NCBI GenBank assembly: GCA_964474655.1
Contig: CAYYTU010000022.1
Coordinates: 1 to 43,572 of the forward strand
Origin: CAYYTU01 sp964474655
GTDB lineage: Bacteria > Chloroflexota > Anaerolineae > B4-G1
Direction of reading: 5' to 3'
DNA: 43,572 nt
Each line of letters begins with the position of its first letter. Position 1 is the stretch's first letter. A program made the translations under genes and the position numbers. The notes below the pieces were generated by a model that did no database searches, was not told where the DNA came from, and saw only the letters and a program-made list of their open reading frames with translations. This document shows positions 1-8,178 of the stretch, piece after piece.

Positions 1-77
1 GAAGTCTCAAATACTGCTCTGCTTATCAAGTTATGCCGAGAAGAGCAATTTTGAAACCCTGTGCACATCGTTCTCGT

Positions 78-92
78 AGACTTCCGAAGTCT
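78..92. promoter_or_regulatory. Perfect 7-bp inverted repeat upstream of the first promoter
   Basis: AGACTTC and GAAGTCT flank a single C, forming a 15-bp palindrome about 60 bp upstream of the -35 box at 152. It could be an operator or just a chance palindrome. The rest of 1-250 shows no gene. Confidence 0.25.
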
Positions 93-151
93 TAGCGCTC
101 ATGTTCCCCCAAGTTTTGCATACGCTCTCTTGTCGCTCTATGCGAAACCGC

Positions 152-179
152 TTGACTTTTATGGTGCGCAGAGTATGAT
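152..179 (+). promoter_or_regulatory. Sigma-A-type promoter for the polysaccharide operon
   Basis: A -35 box TTGACT (152-157) and a -10 box TATGAT (174-179) are separated by 16 bp. Each matches the consensus at five of six positions. The predicted transcript starts near 186, about 65 nt before the ATG at 251. Confidence 0.65.
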
Positions 180-250
180 ATACCAACGTTAAAACTCCAC
201 CGTATCGGTCAACGTGTAGATATCTGAACCAACCTCCCAGGAACTAACCT

Positions 251-1222
251 ATGAGAATTCTCGTCACCGGCGGCGCGGGCTTCATCGGCTCGAACCTCGT
301 CGATCTCCTGATAGATCAGGGGCACGAGGTCACCGTGCTGGATAACCTCTCCGTGGGCAAAATTTCCAATATCAAACACCATCTGGAAAGCGAACGGTTC
401 CATTTTGTGAACGGCTCAATTCTGGACTCGATCACGCTGGAGCGGCTGATGCGCCAGGTTGACCTGACGTACCATCTGGCAGCCGTGGTGGGCGTCAAAT
501 ACGTGGTAGACGACCCGTTGCGAGCCATCGTGACCAACGTTCGGGGCACGGAGAATGTGCTCGAGATGGCGTTCAAGTATTGGGTGAGGACTGTTATCGC
601 TTCCAGCTCAGAGATCTACGGCAAGTCGACGGCGGTGCCTCTGGCGGAAGAGAGCGATCGGTTGCTGGGCCCAACCACCGTCAATCGCTGGTCATACTCC
701 GACGCTAAAGCCATCGACGAATATTTCGCCCTGGCCTACGCCGAAAAGGGCCTCCCGGTCAGCGTGGTGCGGTACTTCAACGCTTACGGGCCTCGGCTCG
801 ATCCCAAGGGGTACGGCAGCGTCATCGCCAAGTTCGCGACTCAGGCTCTGCGCGGCGAGCCGCTGACAGTCTACGATAACGGCGAGCAGACGCGTTGCTT
901 CACCTACGTGGAGGATACAGTGAGGACCACCATCCAGGCCGCGACGCTCAAGGAGGCGGCCGGGCAGGTCTTCAACGTCGGATCCAACCGCGAGACGAGC
1001 ATCAACGAGCTGGCCCACCTGATCTTAGAGCTGACAGGTTCCCCTTCGGAGATCAAACATACCCCTTACAGCTCCGCCTACGGCGAAAACTTCGAGGAGA
1101 CGCGCCGTCGCGTCCCCGACATCAAGCGGGCCCAGGAGGTTCTTGGCTTCGAGGCCCAGACGCCATTGGAAGAAGGGCTTAAGACGACATTGGCCTGGTT
1201 TCGGGATCAACAAGACGAGTAA
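251..1222 (+). CDS. NAD-dependent sugar epimerase/dehydratase (UDP-glucose 4-epimerase-like)
   Basis: This is a short-chain dehydrogenase/reductase of the extended type, 323 aa, acting on a nucleotide sugar in the cytoplasm. The N-terminus carries the Rossmann motif GGAGFIG (res 7-13). The catalytic Tyr149-x3-Lys153 pair and the serine run at 118-120 are intact, and the RYFNAYGPR segment and the later RCFTYVEDTV segment are typical of epimerases and UDP-glucuronate decarboxylases. A weak AGGA ribosome site lies 8 nt before the ATG. It leads a same-strand set with the Wzy-like, TagO-like and UDP-sugar dehydrogenase genes, so it probably supplies a sugar donor for a surface polysaccharide. The exact substrate cannot be read from the sequence; a decarboxylase or 4,6-dehydratase remains possible. 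Confidence 0.85.
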   Translation: MRILVTGGAGFIGSNLVDLLIDQGHEVTVLDNLSVGKISNIKHHLESERFHFVNGSILDSITLERLMRQVDLTYHLAAVVGVKYVVDDPLRAIVTNVRGTENVLEMAFKYWVRTVIASSSEIYGKSTAVPLAEESDRLLGPTTVNRWSYSDAKAIDEYFALAYAEKGLPVSVVRYFNAYGPRLDPKGYGSVIAKFATQALRGEPLTVYDNGEQTRCFTYVEDTVRTTIQAATLKEAAGQVFNVGSNRETSINELAHLILELTGSPSEIKHTPYSSAYGENFEETRRRVPDIKRAQEVLGFEAQTPLEEGLKTTLAWFRDQQDE

Positions 1223-1248
1223 CAGTCTAGAATTGCAGGTAATTATTT

Positions 1249-4200
1249 ATGCATTCAAGCAAACTGAGCGCCTTTTGTGACAAGGTTCTGGAGATTGGTT
1301 GGTTGCTGGCTGTGGTCGTAACACCGCTATTCTTCAACGTCTACTCCAGCCGTGTCTTTGAGCCAGACAAACTGACCACGCTGCGCACCATCGCCCTGAT
1401 TATGGCCGCCGTCTGGCTGGTCAAATTCATTGAGGAGCGATCGAACGGACGCGAGGATATTGGCTTCAGCTGGGAGACGCCCCTGGTCTACCCCACGCTC
1501 TTCACCGTGGTCGCCTATCTGATCAGCACCCTGCTCTCAGTCACGGCTTGGGTCAGCTTCTTCGGTTCCTATCAGCGCTTGCAGGGGATGTACACCACGT
1601 TGGCCTACATCGTGGTTTTCTTTGTCATCCTGCAAGGTCTGCGCACGCGTGCCCAGCTCGACCGTCTGCTCACAGTCGTGATCCTGAACAGCCTGCCGAT
1701 CGCCCTCTATGGCCTGGTCCAGCGCAACAAGCTGGACCCGCTGCCCTGGGGCGGCAACGTGACCCGCCGTATAGCCTCCAATATGGGCAACGCCATCTTC
1801 GTCGCCGCCTATATGATTATGGCCGCGCCCCCCACGCTCTCACGCATCGTAGATGCCTTCCGCTCCATCCTGACCGACGAGGATACCGGATGGGCCGATA
1901 TGCTTCGCGCCGCGGCCTACATCTTCACTTTCTTCGTCCAGATGATCTCGATCTGGTACACGCAGAGCCGTGGCCCGTTGTTGGGCCTGCTGGCCGGGCT
2001 GGGGCTATGGCTACTCCTGGGCCTGCTGGCGCTCCGACGCACGTTGAGCCGTAAGGCCTGGCGTGGAATGTGGATCGCCACGCTGACGGGAGTAGTGATC
2101 ATTGCCACCGGCTTTCTATTGATCAACACCTACCCCCCGCTTAACGAATGGGCCCTGGATACACCGCTGAACCGTGTGGCCCGCGTCCTTCAATATGAGG
2201 GCGGCACTGGCATGGTCCGCAACCTGATCTGGAAGGGCGCACTCGATCTGATCTTGCCCCACGAACCGATCTGGTATCCGCCGACGCAGACGCATCCTGA
2301 AGGGCATCCAGACTCGCTCAATATGCTACGCCCGCTCATCGGCTATGGCCCAGAGTCGATGTATGTGGCCTATAACTCCTTCTACCCGCCGCTGTTGGGC
2401 CACTACGAATCCCGCACCGCCTCGCCCGACCGCTCACACAACGAGACGATGGACTCAATAGTCACCAAAGGCCTGCTGGGCTTGGTGGCCTACCTGTGGC
2501 TCTTCGGCGCTATCTTCATCTTCGGGCTGCGGAAGCTGGGGTTCATCCCTGACGACGAGCGGCGCAATCTCTTGATTGGCCTGATGGCGGGAGGAGCCAT
2601 CGTCGCCTGCGCTATCGTGATCCCGCTCATCGGCCCGCACTTCTTCTGCATCGCCATCCCGGTCGGCATCGTGGGTGGCATCTTCTTCTATCTGATCGCC
2701 TTTGGATTCTCCCGCTGGGGAGCCGGACAGGAGGTCGAGATTCATCCGCATTTCGTCCTGCTGATGGGTCTATTATCCGCCATGGTGGCTCATTTCGTGG
2801 AGATCAACTTCGGCATCGCCATCGCCGCCACACGTACCACCTTCTGGGCTTACGCCGGATTGCTGGTTGTGGCGGGGCTCAACCTGATCCATCAGCGCGA
2901 TGAGCAACGGGCCCCACGCGAAAATCGCCGCAGAAAGCGGATCCAGCTGCCGCTGTGGCTCAAGCCCACGCTGGTGGCCTCGTTGATCGGGGGCTTCATC
3001 TTGGGCACCCTCTCCTTCGATTTCATCACCAACCCAGAACGCCTTTCCCAGCCGATGCGGATGATATGGCGCGCCTTCACGGTGCTGCCAGCGCAGGGTG
3101 GACAGAGGTCCTATGGTGCGCTGATGATCTTCGCCTTCACCTGGGTGATGAGCGCGGTTATGTTCATCAGCCAGATGCATAAGCGCGGTGTATTCCGGGA
3201 GCGCAAGGACGACTGGGCCATAGGGACATTCCTCTACACCCTTATCTCGTTGACCGTCGGCTTCGGCTACGCGCTGGTGCTGGCCAACCATCAGGCCTCG
3301 CTGGTAGATATCCAGGCGCAAACCCTTGAGGAAGTGCTCCAGATCGCTGACCGCATCGCGGGCGTGATGACGACCTACTACGGATTCATCGTCTTCACGC
3401 TGGTCGCCGGGGGCGTGACGCTGCTCCTGGGCACGCATCAAACACAGTCCATCGCGCCGCTGGGCGTGATCGCCATCGTTGTGCTCACCATCCTGGTCGG
3501 CGCTTTATCCGTATCCACCAACCTGCGCCCCATCCAGGCCGACATCGTCTACAAACAGGCTAACCCTTACGAGCGACAGGGCCAATGGCTGGTCGCCATC
3601 GAGCACTACAAACACACCCTCGAGCTGGCTCCCAAAGAAGACTTCTACCACCTCTACCTGGGACGGGCCTATCTGGAGTACGCCTCCCGGCTCGACGACC
3701 CCAACGTGCGCGATCAGATTATGCATCGCACGGAGGAGGTACTCAAAAGCGCTCGTGAGATCAACCCTTTGAACACCGATCACAGCGCCAACTTGGCCCG
3801 GATGTACCGCCGATGGGCTGGCTTCGTCTCCGAGCCCGATCGGCGCAGCGAGCTGGTCCAACTGGCAGATAGAAACTACGAGATCGCGACCAAACTCAGT
3901 CCACAGAACGCCATCCTCTGGAACGAATGGGCCCTGCTCCACTTATCGACCGGCAACTTCGAGCGAGCCCAGCAGAAGATCGCACATTCGCTGGAGATCG
4001 ATCCTGACTTCGACCAGACCTGGACGGTGCAGGCGGATATCTACGCCAACCAGGATATGATCACTGACGCGCTGGATGCCTATGACGAGGCGCTGGCGCT
4101 CAACCCGCGCCAGGCCGACGTCTGGCTCCGCGTAGGCGATATCCAGCGTAGCCGGAACGAACGGGAGGAGGCCGCCGAGGCCTACGAACAGGCGCTCGAG

Positions 4201-4500
4201 CTGAAGCCCAAGCAGACGCAGGTGTGGCGCGTGCTGGGCTCATTGTACGCCCAGATGGAGCGCCCGGCCGAGGGCATCGAGGCCCTTCAAAACTCGCTCG
4301 AGTTAGCGCCGGACGCGGGAGATGTCTGGGACACGCATCGCATTCTGGCCATTCTCTATAACCAGACCGGTCAGAACGCCAGAGCGGTCTCACATGCCGA
4401 AAGAGCACTCGAGCTGGCCCCAGAGGATCAGCAAGCGGAGATAGAAAACCTCGTTGCGCAGCTGAAATCACTCTCTCAGGAGGCGGAGGAAGCGGAATGA
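1249..4500 (+). CDS. O-antigen ligase/polymerase-like membrane protein with C-terminal TPR domain
   Basis: This 1083-residue protein starts with many hydrophobic segments and ends in a tetratricopeptide array from about residue 764 to the end (repeated W/Y, A, and P pattern, for example the LELAPKE and LEIDPDFD turns). The extracytoplasmic loop contains Arg395-Ser-His397-Asn398, preceded by a GYGPESM stretch, which is the pattern of Wzy_C (WaaL/Wzy) proteins that polymerise or ligate lipid-linked glycans. Ordinary members are 400-500 aa, so this is a fusion; the hydrophobic region is also longer than usual, with a second set of membrane spans at about res 575-750. The next gene overlaps by 4 nt. 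Whether it polymerises repeat units or glycosylates a target is undetermined. Confidence 0.8.
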   Translation: MHSSKLSAFCDKVLEIGWLLAVVVTPLFFNVYSSRVFEPDKLTTLRTIALIMAAVWLVKFIEERSNGREDIGFSWETPLVYPTLFTVVAYLISTLLSVTAWVSFFGSYQRLQGMYTTLAYIVVFFVILQGLRTRAQLDRLLTVVILNSLPIALYGLVQRNKLDPLPWGGNVTRRIASNMGNAIFVAAYMIMAAPPTLSRIVDAFRSILTDEDTGWADMLRAAAYIFTFFVQMISIWYTQSRGPLLGLLAGLGLWLLLGLLALRRTLSRKAWRGMWIATLTGVVIIATGFLLINTYPPLNEWALDTPLNRVARVLQYEGGTGMVRNLIWKGALDLILPHEPIWYPPTQTHPEGHPDSLNMLRPLIGYGPESMYVAYNSFYPPLLGHYESRTASPDRSHNETMDSIVTKGLLGLVAYLWLFGAIFIFGLRKLGFIPDDERRNLLIGLMAGGAIVACAIVIPLIGPHFFCIAIPVGIVGGIFFYLIAFGFSRWGAGQEVEIHPHFVLLMGLLSAMVAHFVEINFGIAIAATRTTFWAYAGLLVVAGLNLIHQRDEQRAPRENRRRKRIQLPLWLKPTLVASLIGGFILGTLSFDFITNPERLSQPMRMIWRAFTVLPAQGGQRSYGALMIFAFTWVMSAVMFISQMHKRGVFRERKDDWAIGTFLYTLISLTVGFGYALVLANHQASLVDIQAQTLEEVLQIADRIAGVMTTYYGFIVFTLVAGGVTLLLGTHQTQSIAPLGVIAIVVLTILVGALSVSTNLRPIQADIVYKQANPYERQGQWLVAIEHYKHTLELAPKEDFYHLYLGRAYLEYASRLDDPNVRDQIMHRTEEVLKSAREINPLNTDHSANLARMYRRWAGFVSEPDRRSELVQLADRNYEIATKLSPQNAILWNEWALLHLSTGNFERAQQKIAHSLEIDPDFDQTWTVQADIYANQDMITDALDAYDEALALNPRQADVWLRVGDIQRSRNEREEAAEAYEQALELKPKQTQVWRVLGSLYAQMERPAEGIEALQNSLELAPDAGDVWDTHRILAILYNQTGQNARAVSHAERALELAPEDQQAEIENLVAQLKSLSQEAEEAE

Positions 4501-5540
4501 CCGTCTACATCTTGGTCTTTGCCGGTGCGTTGGTGCTGGCCATCGGAGCCACGCCTCTGGCCCGCTACTTGGCCCCTCACGTCGGCATCATCGACGAGCC
4601 GGCTGCGCGTAAGATCCATCGGCGCCCCGTCCCTCGCCTGGGCGGTGCGGCCATCTTCTTATCCGTGATCGTGGCCGCCATCGTGTTGGGCCGCCGCTAC
4701 CGCTTTAACCAGTTTGGGAGCATCCTGATCGGCGCTACCGGCATCTCCTTTATGGGCCTGATAGACGACCGTTGGGGCTTGCGCCCGCTGATCAAGCTGG
4801 TGGGGCAAATATTGGCCGCACTCCTGCTCTACGCCACCGGCATCTACGTCGGCACCTTCCATCATCCGGTGCTCAACCTGGTTACCACAGTGGTATGGGT
4901 GGTCTACATCACCAACGCCATCAACTTGCTCGATAATATGGATGGGCTGGCCGGAGGCGTGGCGGCCATCGCCGCCGCTCACTTCGCCCTGATGTGCTCC
5001 TTCAGCGGCCAATACCTGGTCGGCGCCCTCGCCATCGCCGTGCTCGGGGGCTGTCTGGGATTTCTGTTCTACAACTTAAACCCGGCCAGCATCTTTATGG
5101 GCGATTCAGGCTCATTGTTTCTGGGCTTTATGCTGGCCGCGACCGGCATCAAGCTGGAGTTCCCGGAAAACGTGACCTTCGTCACCTGGATGGTGCCGGT
5201 GCTGGTGATGGGCCTGCCGATCTTCGATACCACCCTGGTCATCATCTCCCGGCTGCGCCGCGGCCTGAATCCGCTCGCCACCCCGGGTAAAGATCACGTC
5301 TCGCACCGGCTGGCAGCGGCCGGCCTGAGCAAGCGCGAAGCCGTGCTGGTGCTCTACGTGGTCTCCTTCGTGCTGGGGCTGCTGGCCATCTTCGTCACCC
5401 GCGCATCCGTGATTGAAGGCTACGCCGTCGGCGGGTCCGCGGCGATGGTCGGCCTCTATGGCCTGTGGCGGATGGAGCGCCTACCGTTCTTCGAGGCTCC
5501 CTCGAAAGCCTCAGCCTCAAGTACACAACGCGACACGTAA
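4497..5540 (+). CDS. Undecaprenyl-phosphate GlcNAc-1-phosphate transferase-like (TagO/WecA/MraY family)
   Basis: A 347-aa multipass enzyme that transfers a sugar-1-phosphate from a UDP-sugar to polyprenyl phosphate, the first committed step of lipid-linked glycan assembly. Family motifs are all present: RKIHRRPVPRLGG (res 38-50), Asp90-Asp91 after the third hydrophobic block, N140xxN143 with DG at 149-150, GDSGS (202-206), Asp244 in PIFDTT, and the HVSHR loop (267-271). The start ATG overlaps the stop of the Wzy-like gene as ATGA, and a GGAGGAA ribosome site lies just upstream, so the two are probably translationally coupled. The substrate is most likely UDP-HexNAc; MraY itself is less likely because no mur genes are nearby. 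Confidence 0.88.
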   Translation: MTVYILVFAGALVLAIGATPLARYLAPHVGIIDEPAARKIHRRPVPRLGGAAIFLSVIVAAIVLGRRYRFNQFGSILIGATGISFMGLIDDRWGLRPLIKLVGQILAALLLYATGIYVGTFHHPVLNLVTTVVWVVYITNAINLLDNMDGLAGGVAAIAAAHFALMCSFSGQYLVGALAIAVLGGCLGFLFYNLNPASIFMGDSGSLFLGFMLAATGIKLEFPENVTFVTWMVPVLVMGLPIFDTTLVIISRLRRGLNPLATPGKDHVSHRLAAAGLSKREAVLVLYVVSFVLGLLAIFVTRASVIEGYAVGGSAAMVGLYGLWRMERLPFFEAPSKASASSTQRDT

Positions 5541-5604
5541 AACCAGATTCCAACGCTCAGCTAACGCATTCGGTTTCTCACTCATTTCATTTCACAGAGG
5601 GGAT

Positions 5605-6993
5605 ATGTCCGCTACGCTACAAGCTAAGATCGAAAATCGCACTGCGCACATCGCCGTCATCGGATTGGGTTACGTCGGGCTGCCGCTGGCGACGGCCTTC
5701 GCCGAGGCCGGTTTCTGTGTCACCGGCGTCGAGATCGACCAGCAGAAGGTAGACGTCATCGTGGCTGGCCAGAGCTACATCCCCGACGTCCCGGAGGAGA
5801 ACCTGGCGCCGCACGTCGAGTCCGGACGCCTCACAGCCACGCTGGACTACGACGTACTGCACAAAACGGACGCCATCTTTATCTGCGTGCCCACGCCCTA
5901 CGACGCCCAGCGTGCCCCCGATCTCACTTTCATCCAACAGGCCAGCGAGTCGATTCGGAAACGCCTCAAGCCCGGCCAGCTGATCGTCCTCCAGAGCACG
6001 ACCTATCCCGGCACGACCGAGGAGGTCGTCCAGCCGATTCTGGAGCAAGACGGGCTTGTGGCTGGTGTGGACTTCTATCTCGCTTTCTCGCCAGAGCGCA
6101 TCGACCCGGGCAACGAGCAGTGGACGGCCTACAACACCCCCAAGGTCGTGGGCGGCATCACGCCGGAATGTACGCAGCTGGCCGTCGATCTGCTGCGCCG
6201 GATGGGCGCGCTGGTCCATCCCGTCTCGTCGCCCCGCGCCGCCGAGCTGACCAAGCTGCTGGAGAACACCTTCCGCGCCGTCAACATCGCCCTGGTCAAC
6301 GAGCTGGCCCTGCTATCTGAACGGATGGATATCGACTTCTGGGAGGTGATCGAGGCGGCCAAGACGAAGCCCTTTGGATTTATGCCTTTCTATCCCGGCC
6401 CGGGGGTCGGCGGACATTGTATTCCGGTCGATCCTTATTACCTTTCCTGGAAGGCGCGGGAGTACGACTTCTACACCAAGTTCATCGAGCTGGCCGCCGA
6501 GGTCAACCAAGCGATGCCCTATCACGTGGTGGATCTGGTGAGTCAGGCCCTCTCCCGGCAGGGACGTCCGCTCAAGGACGCGCAGCTGCTGGTGCTGGGG
6601 GTGGCCTTCAAGCCCGATATCGACGACGCCCGCAACTCGCCCGCCAAGCGCGTCATCGAGCTGCTGCTGAACCGCCACACCAACGTGCGATACCACGATC
6701 CCTACGTGCCGCGCTTCCGCGTCGGTAACGACGTCTTCCATCACGAAGCGGTCACGCTGGAGTCGGTGCCGCTGACGGCCGAGGCGCTCAGTCAGGCCGA
6801 CTGCGTCGTCATCGTCACCGGGCACCGCAGCCTGGATTACGACCGCGTCGTCGACCGGGCGCAGGTCGTCGTGGATACGTGCAATGCCACCGCCGACGTG
6901 GAAAACGCCCACGCCGCCCAAAAGATCCTCCGGCTCGGCGCTCGCCCCGGCCCGGCCGGCCCCGTCCGCCGCGACGCCGTAACGCAAGCGTAG
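5605..6993 (+). CDS. UDP-sugar 6-dehydrogenase (UDP-N-acetylglucosamine/UDP-glucose dehydrogenase family)
   Basis: A 462-aa nucleotide-sugar dehydrogenase that oxidises C6 of a UDP-sugar to the uronic acid with two NAD+. I place the start at 5605 because the product then begins MSATLQAK and the NAD-binding GLGYVGLP motif falls at residues 20-27; the open frame extends 64 codons upstream without homology-like sequence and overlaps the previous gene. Other marks are STTYPGTTEE (131-140), the SPERIDPGN stretch, the catalytic Cys272 within GGHCIPVDPYY, and the C-terminal GVAFKPDIDDARNSPA segment. The PTPYD and SPERIDPGN features resemble WbpA/TviB-type UDP-HexNAc dehydrogenases more than Ugd, but I cannot settle it. 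It belongs to the polysaccharide module. Confidence 0.88.
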   Translation: MSATLQAKIENRTAHIAVIGLGYVGLPLATAFAEAGFCVTGVEIDQQKVDVIVAGQSYIPDVPEENLAPHVESGRLTATLDYDVLHKTDAIFICVPTPYDAQRAPDLTFIQQASESIRKRLKPGQLIVLQSTTYPGTTEEVVQPILEQDGLVAGVDFYLAFSPERIDPGNEQWTAYNTPKVVGGITPECTQLAVDLLRRMGALVHPVSSPRAAELTKLLENTFRAVNIALVNELALLSERMDIDFWEVIEAAKTKPFGFMPFYPGPGVGGHCIPVDPYYLSWKAREYDFYTKFIELAAEVNQAMPYHVVDLVSQALSRQGRPLKDAQLLVLGVAFKPDIDDARNSPAKRVIELLLNRHTNVRYHDPYVPRFRVGNDVFHHEAVTLESVPLTAEALSQADCVVIVTGHRSLDYDRVVDRAQVVVDTCNATADVENAHAAQKILRLGARPGPAGPVRRDAVTQA

Positions 6994-7017
6994 CATAATT
7001 TCAAGCAAAGGAGATAG

Positions 7018-7467
7018 ATGATGGAAGCGACACCTACCCCTCAACCACAATCGCAACCCCCGGCGCCCCTTAGCCCCTCCGACGAGCGGACCTGGGCGAT
7101 GCTGGCACACCTCAGCATCCTGCTCAATCTGATAACGGGCATCCTGGGCCCGGTCGGCGCGCTCGTCGTCTACCTGATCTATCAGGATCGTTCGCGCTAC
7201 GTCGCCTATCACGCTCTCCAATCGCTCATCTTCCAGCTCATCGTCTGGGTCGGGGGTGGCACCCTGGCTGCTGTAGCCTGGACCGTCACCGGCATTCTGA
7301 GCGCCGTCATCGTGGGTATCCTCTGCATTCCCATCGCCCTGCTGGTCTCGCTCATTCCAGTCGCTGGGCTCGTCTATGGCATCGTCGGCGGCATCCAATG
7401 CAGCCAGGGAGAGGACTTCCGGTACTGGTTAGTGGGCGACTGGGTGCGCGGCACACTGACCGGCTAG
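7018..7467 (+). CDS. DUF4870-family membrane protein
   Basis: A 149-aa protein with a Pro/Gln-rich cytoplasmic N-terminus (res 1-22), then the ERTWAMLAHL motif and three or four hydrophobic helices with the basic YQDRSRYVAYHA loop between the first two, the DUF4870 (Tic20-like) pattern. Function is unknown for the family. A good AAGGAG site precedes ATG at 7018; a second ATG follows immediately at 7021. It begins 24 nt after the UDP-sugar dehydrogenase and may be read from the same transcript. The second DUF4870 gene at 7748 is a paralogue. Confidence 0.75.
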   Translation: MMEATPTPQPQSQPPAPLSPSDERTWAMLAHLSILLNLITGILGPVGALVVYLIYQDRSRYVAYHALQSLIFQLIVWVGGGTLAAVAWTVTGILSAVIVGILCIPIALLVSLIPVAGLVYGIVGGIQCSQGEDFRYWLVGDWVRGTLTG

Positions 7468-7479
7468 TGATTGCGCAGG

Positions 7480-7635
7480 GATTTCGAAGCAGTCGCTCAG
7501 CAAAAATGCCCTCAGGGCCACAGGGCGTCCTTAAAGCGCGAAGAAGGCAAACGAAGATGGGGTTGATACGCTCGATAAACGTGACAATGAGCAATCTAAT
7601 GTGTCTGGGCTACCCTAGAATTGCTTCGCTTGCCC
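7480..7635. repeat. Dispersed intergenic repeat, copy A
   Basis: This segment aligns over most of its length with 37075-37212. Shared blocks include TCAG-GCCAC near 7511-7520, GGTTGATACGCTCG (7561-7574), and a closing TAATG-GTCT-GG ... TGCTTCG-TTGCC (7598-7634). The distal 89 bp is bounded by imperfect inverted ends, GGCAAACGAAG (7546-7556) and GCTTCGCTTGCC (7623-7634). Copy A carries about 20 extra bases, near 7578-7597, relative to copy B. It fills most of the 280-bp gap between the two DUF4870 genes and shows no credible coding sequence. Confidence 0.6.
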
Positions 7636-7649
7636 GTGCACTCGACCAA

Positions 7650-7677
7650 TTGACATTCCGACCAAAATCACTACAAT
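7650..7677 (+). promoter_or_regulatory. Sigma-A-type promoter for the second DUF4870 gene
   Basis: A perfect -35 TTGACA (7650-7655), a 16-bp spacer and a -10 TACAAT (7672-7677) lie 70 bp before the ATG at 7748. It starts just outside the repeat at 7480-7635, so that repeat does not supply the promoter boxes. Confidence 0.65.
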
Positions 7678-7747
7678 ATCATTAAGATTAAATGGTGGAG
7701 CATACGTCTAAGGCTTCATAGAAAGATATATCACAGGAGGTACTAAA

Positions 7748-8071
7748 ATGGCTGAAGAAATGGCCGGAGCACCGCTGGGTGGCAACGAAATTACGGATGA
7801 TGATAAGTTATGGGCGCTTTTAAGCTACATCTTCTCTCCCTTGATTGGCATCATCGTGTTGCTAATTGAGGATAAAAAAGACCGTCCTTTCCTTAGATAC
7901 AACGCCGTCGTCTCCATCGTGCTGGGCGTTGTCGCGATCGTTCTGAGCTGGGCCTGCATCGGTATCCTGGTGTGGTTCTACGCCATCTACCTGGGTATCA
8001 AGTCCTACCAAGGCGAGTGGGTCGAGGTTCCGATGGTCTCCGACTTCGTGAGAAACCAGGGCTGGGTATAA
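7748..8071 (+). CDS. Small DUF4870-family membrane protein
   Basis: A 107-aa protein with the DDDKLWALLSYIFSPL opening, a charged EDKKDRPFLRYNA loop (about res 41-53) and two or three hydrophobic helices ending in a WVEVPMVSDFVRNQG tail. It matches the DUF4870 layout in minimal form. It has a strong AGGAGGT ribosome site, its own promoter at 7650-7677 and a terminator at 8097-8138, so it appears to be transcribed as a single gene. Its role is unknown. Confidence 0.75.
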   Translation: MAEEMAGAPLGGNEITDDDKLWALLSYIFSPLIGIIVLLIEDKKDRPFLRYNAVVSIVLGVVAIVLSWACIGILVWFYAIYLGIKSYQGEWVEVPMVSDFVRNQGWV

Positions 8072-8096
8072 ACCCCAAGACAGCGCACCGAGAGAA

Positions 8097-8138
8097 GACC
8101 CTTTCCTCGCTCTTCCAGAGAGGGGAAAGGGCTTTTTA
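8097..8138 (+). terminator. Rho-independent terminator
   Basis: CCCTTTCC and GGGGAAAGGG form an 8-bp or longer stem around a loop of about 17 nt, followed by a T-rich tract (CTTTTTATT). It ends the single-gene transcript of the 107-aa membrane protein. Confidence 0.8.
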
Positions 8139-8178
8139 TTGATAAGCCGATTCACCGCTCACCGAAACTTCTTTTCCT

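Noticed and set aside
5413..5604. A longer UDP-sugar dehydrogenase starting at 5413
   Set aside because: The extension lies in another frame of the TagO-like gene and has no family similarity. The ATG at 5605 puts the NAD-binding motif at the normal distance.
6313..7398. A 361-codon minus-strand frame over the UDP-sugar dehydrogenase and DUF4870 genes
   Set aside because: It spans two real genes on the other strand and contains no recognisable motif.
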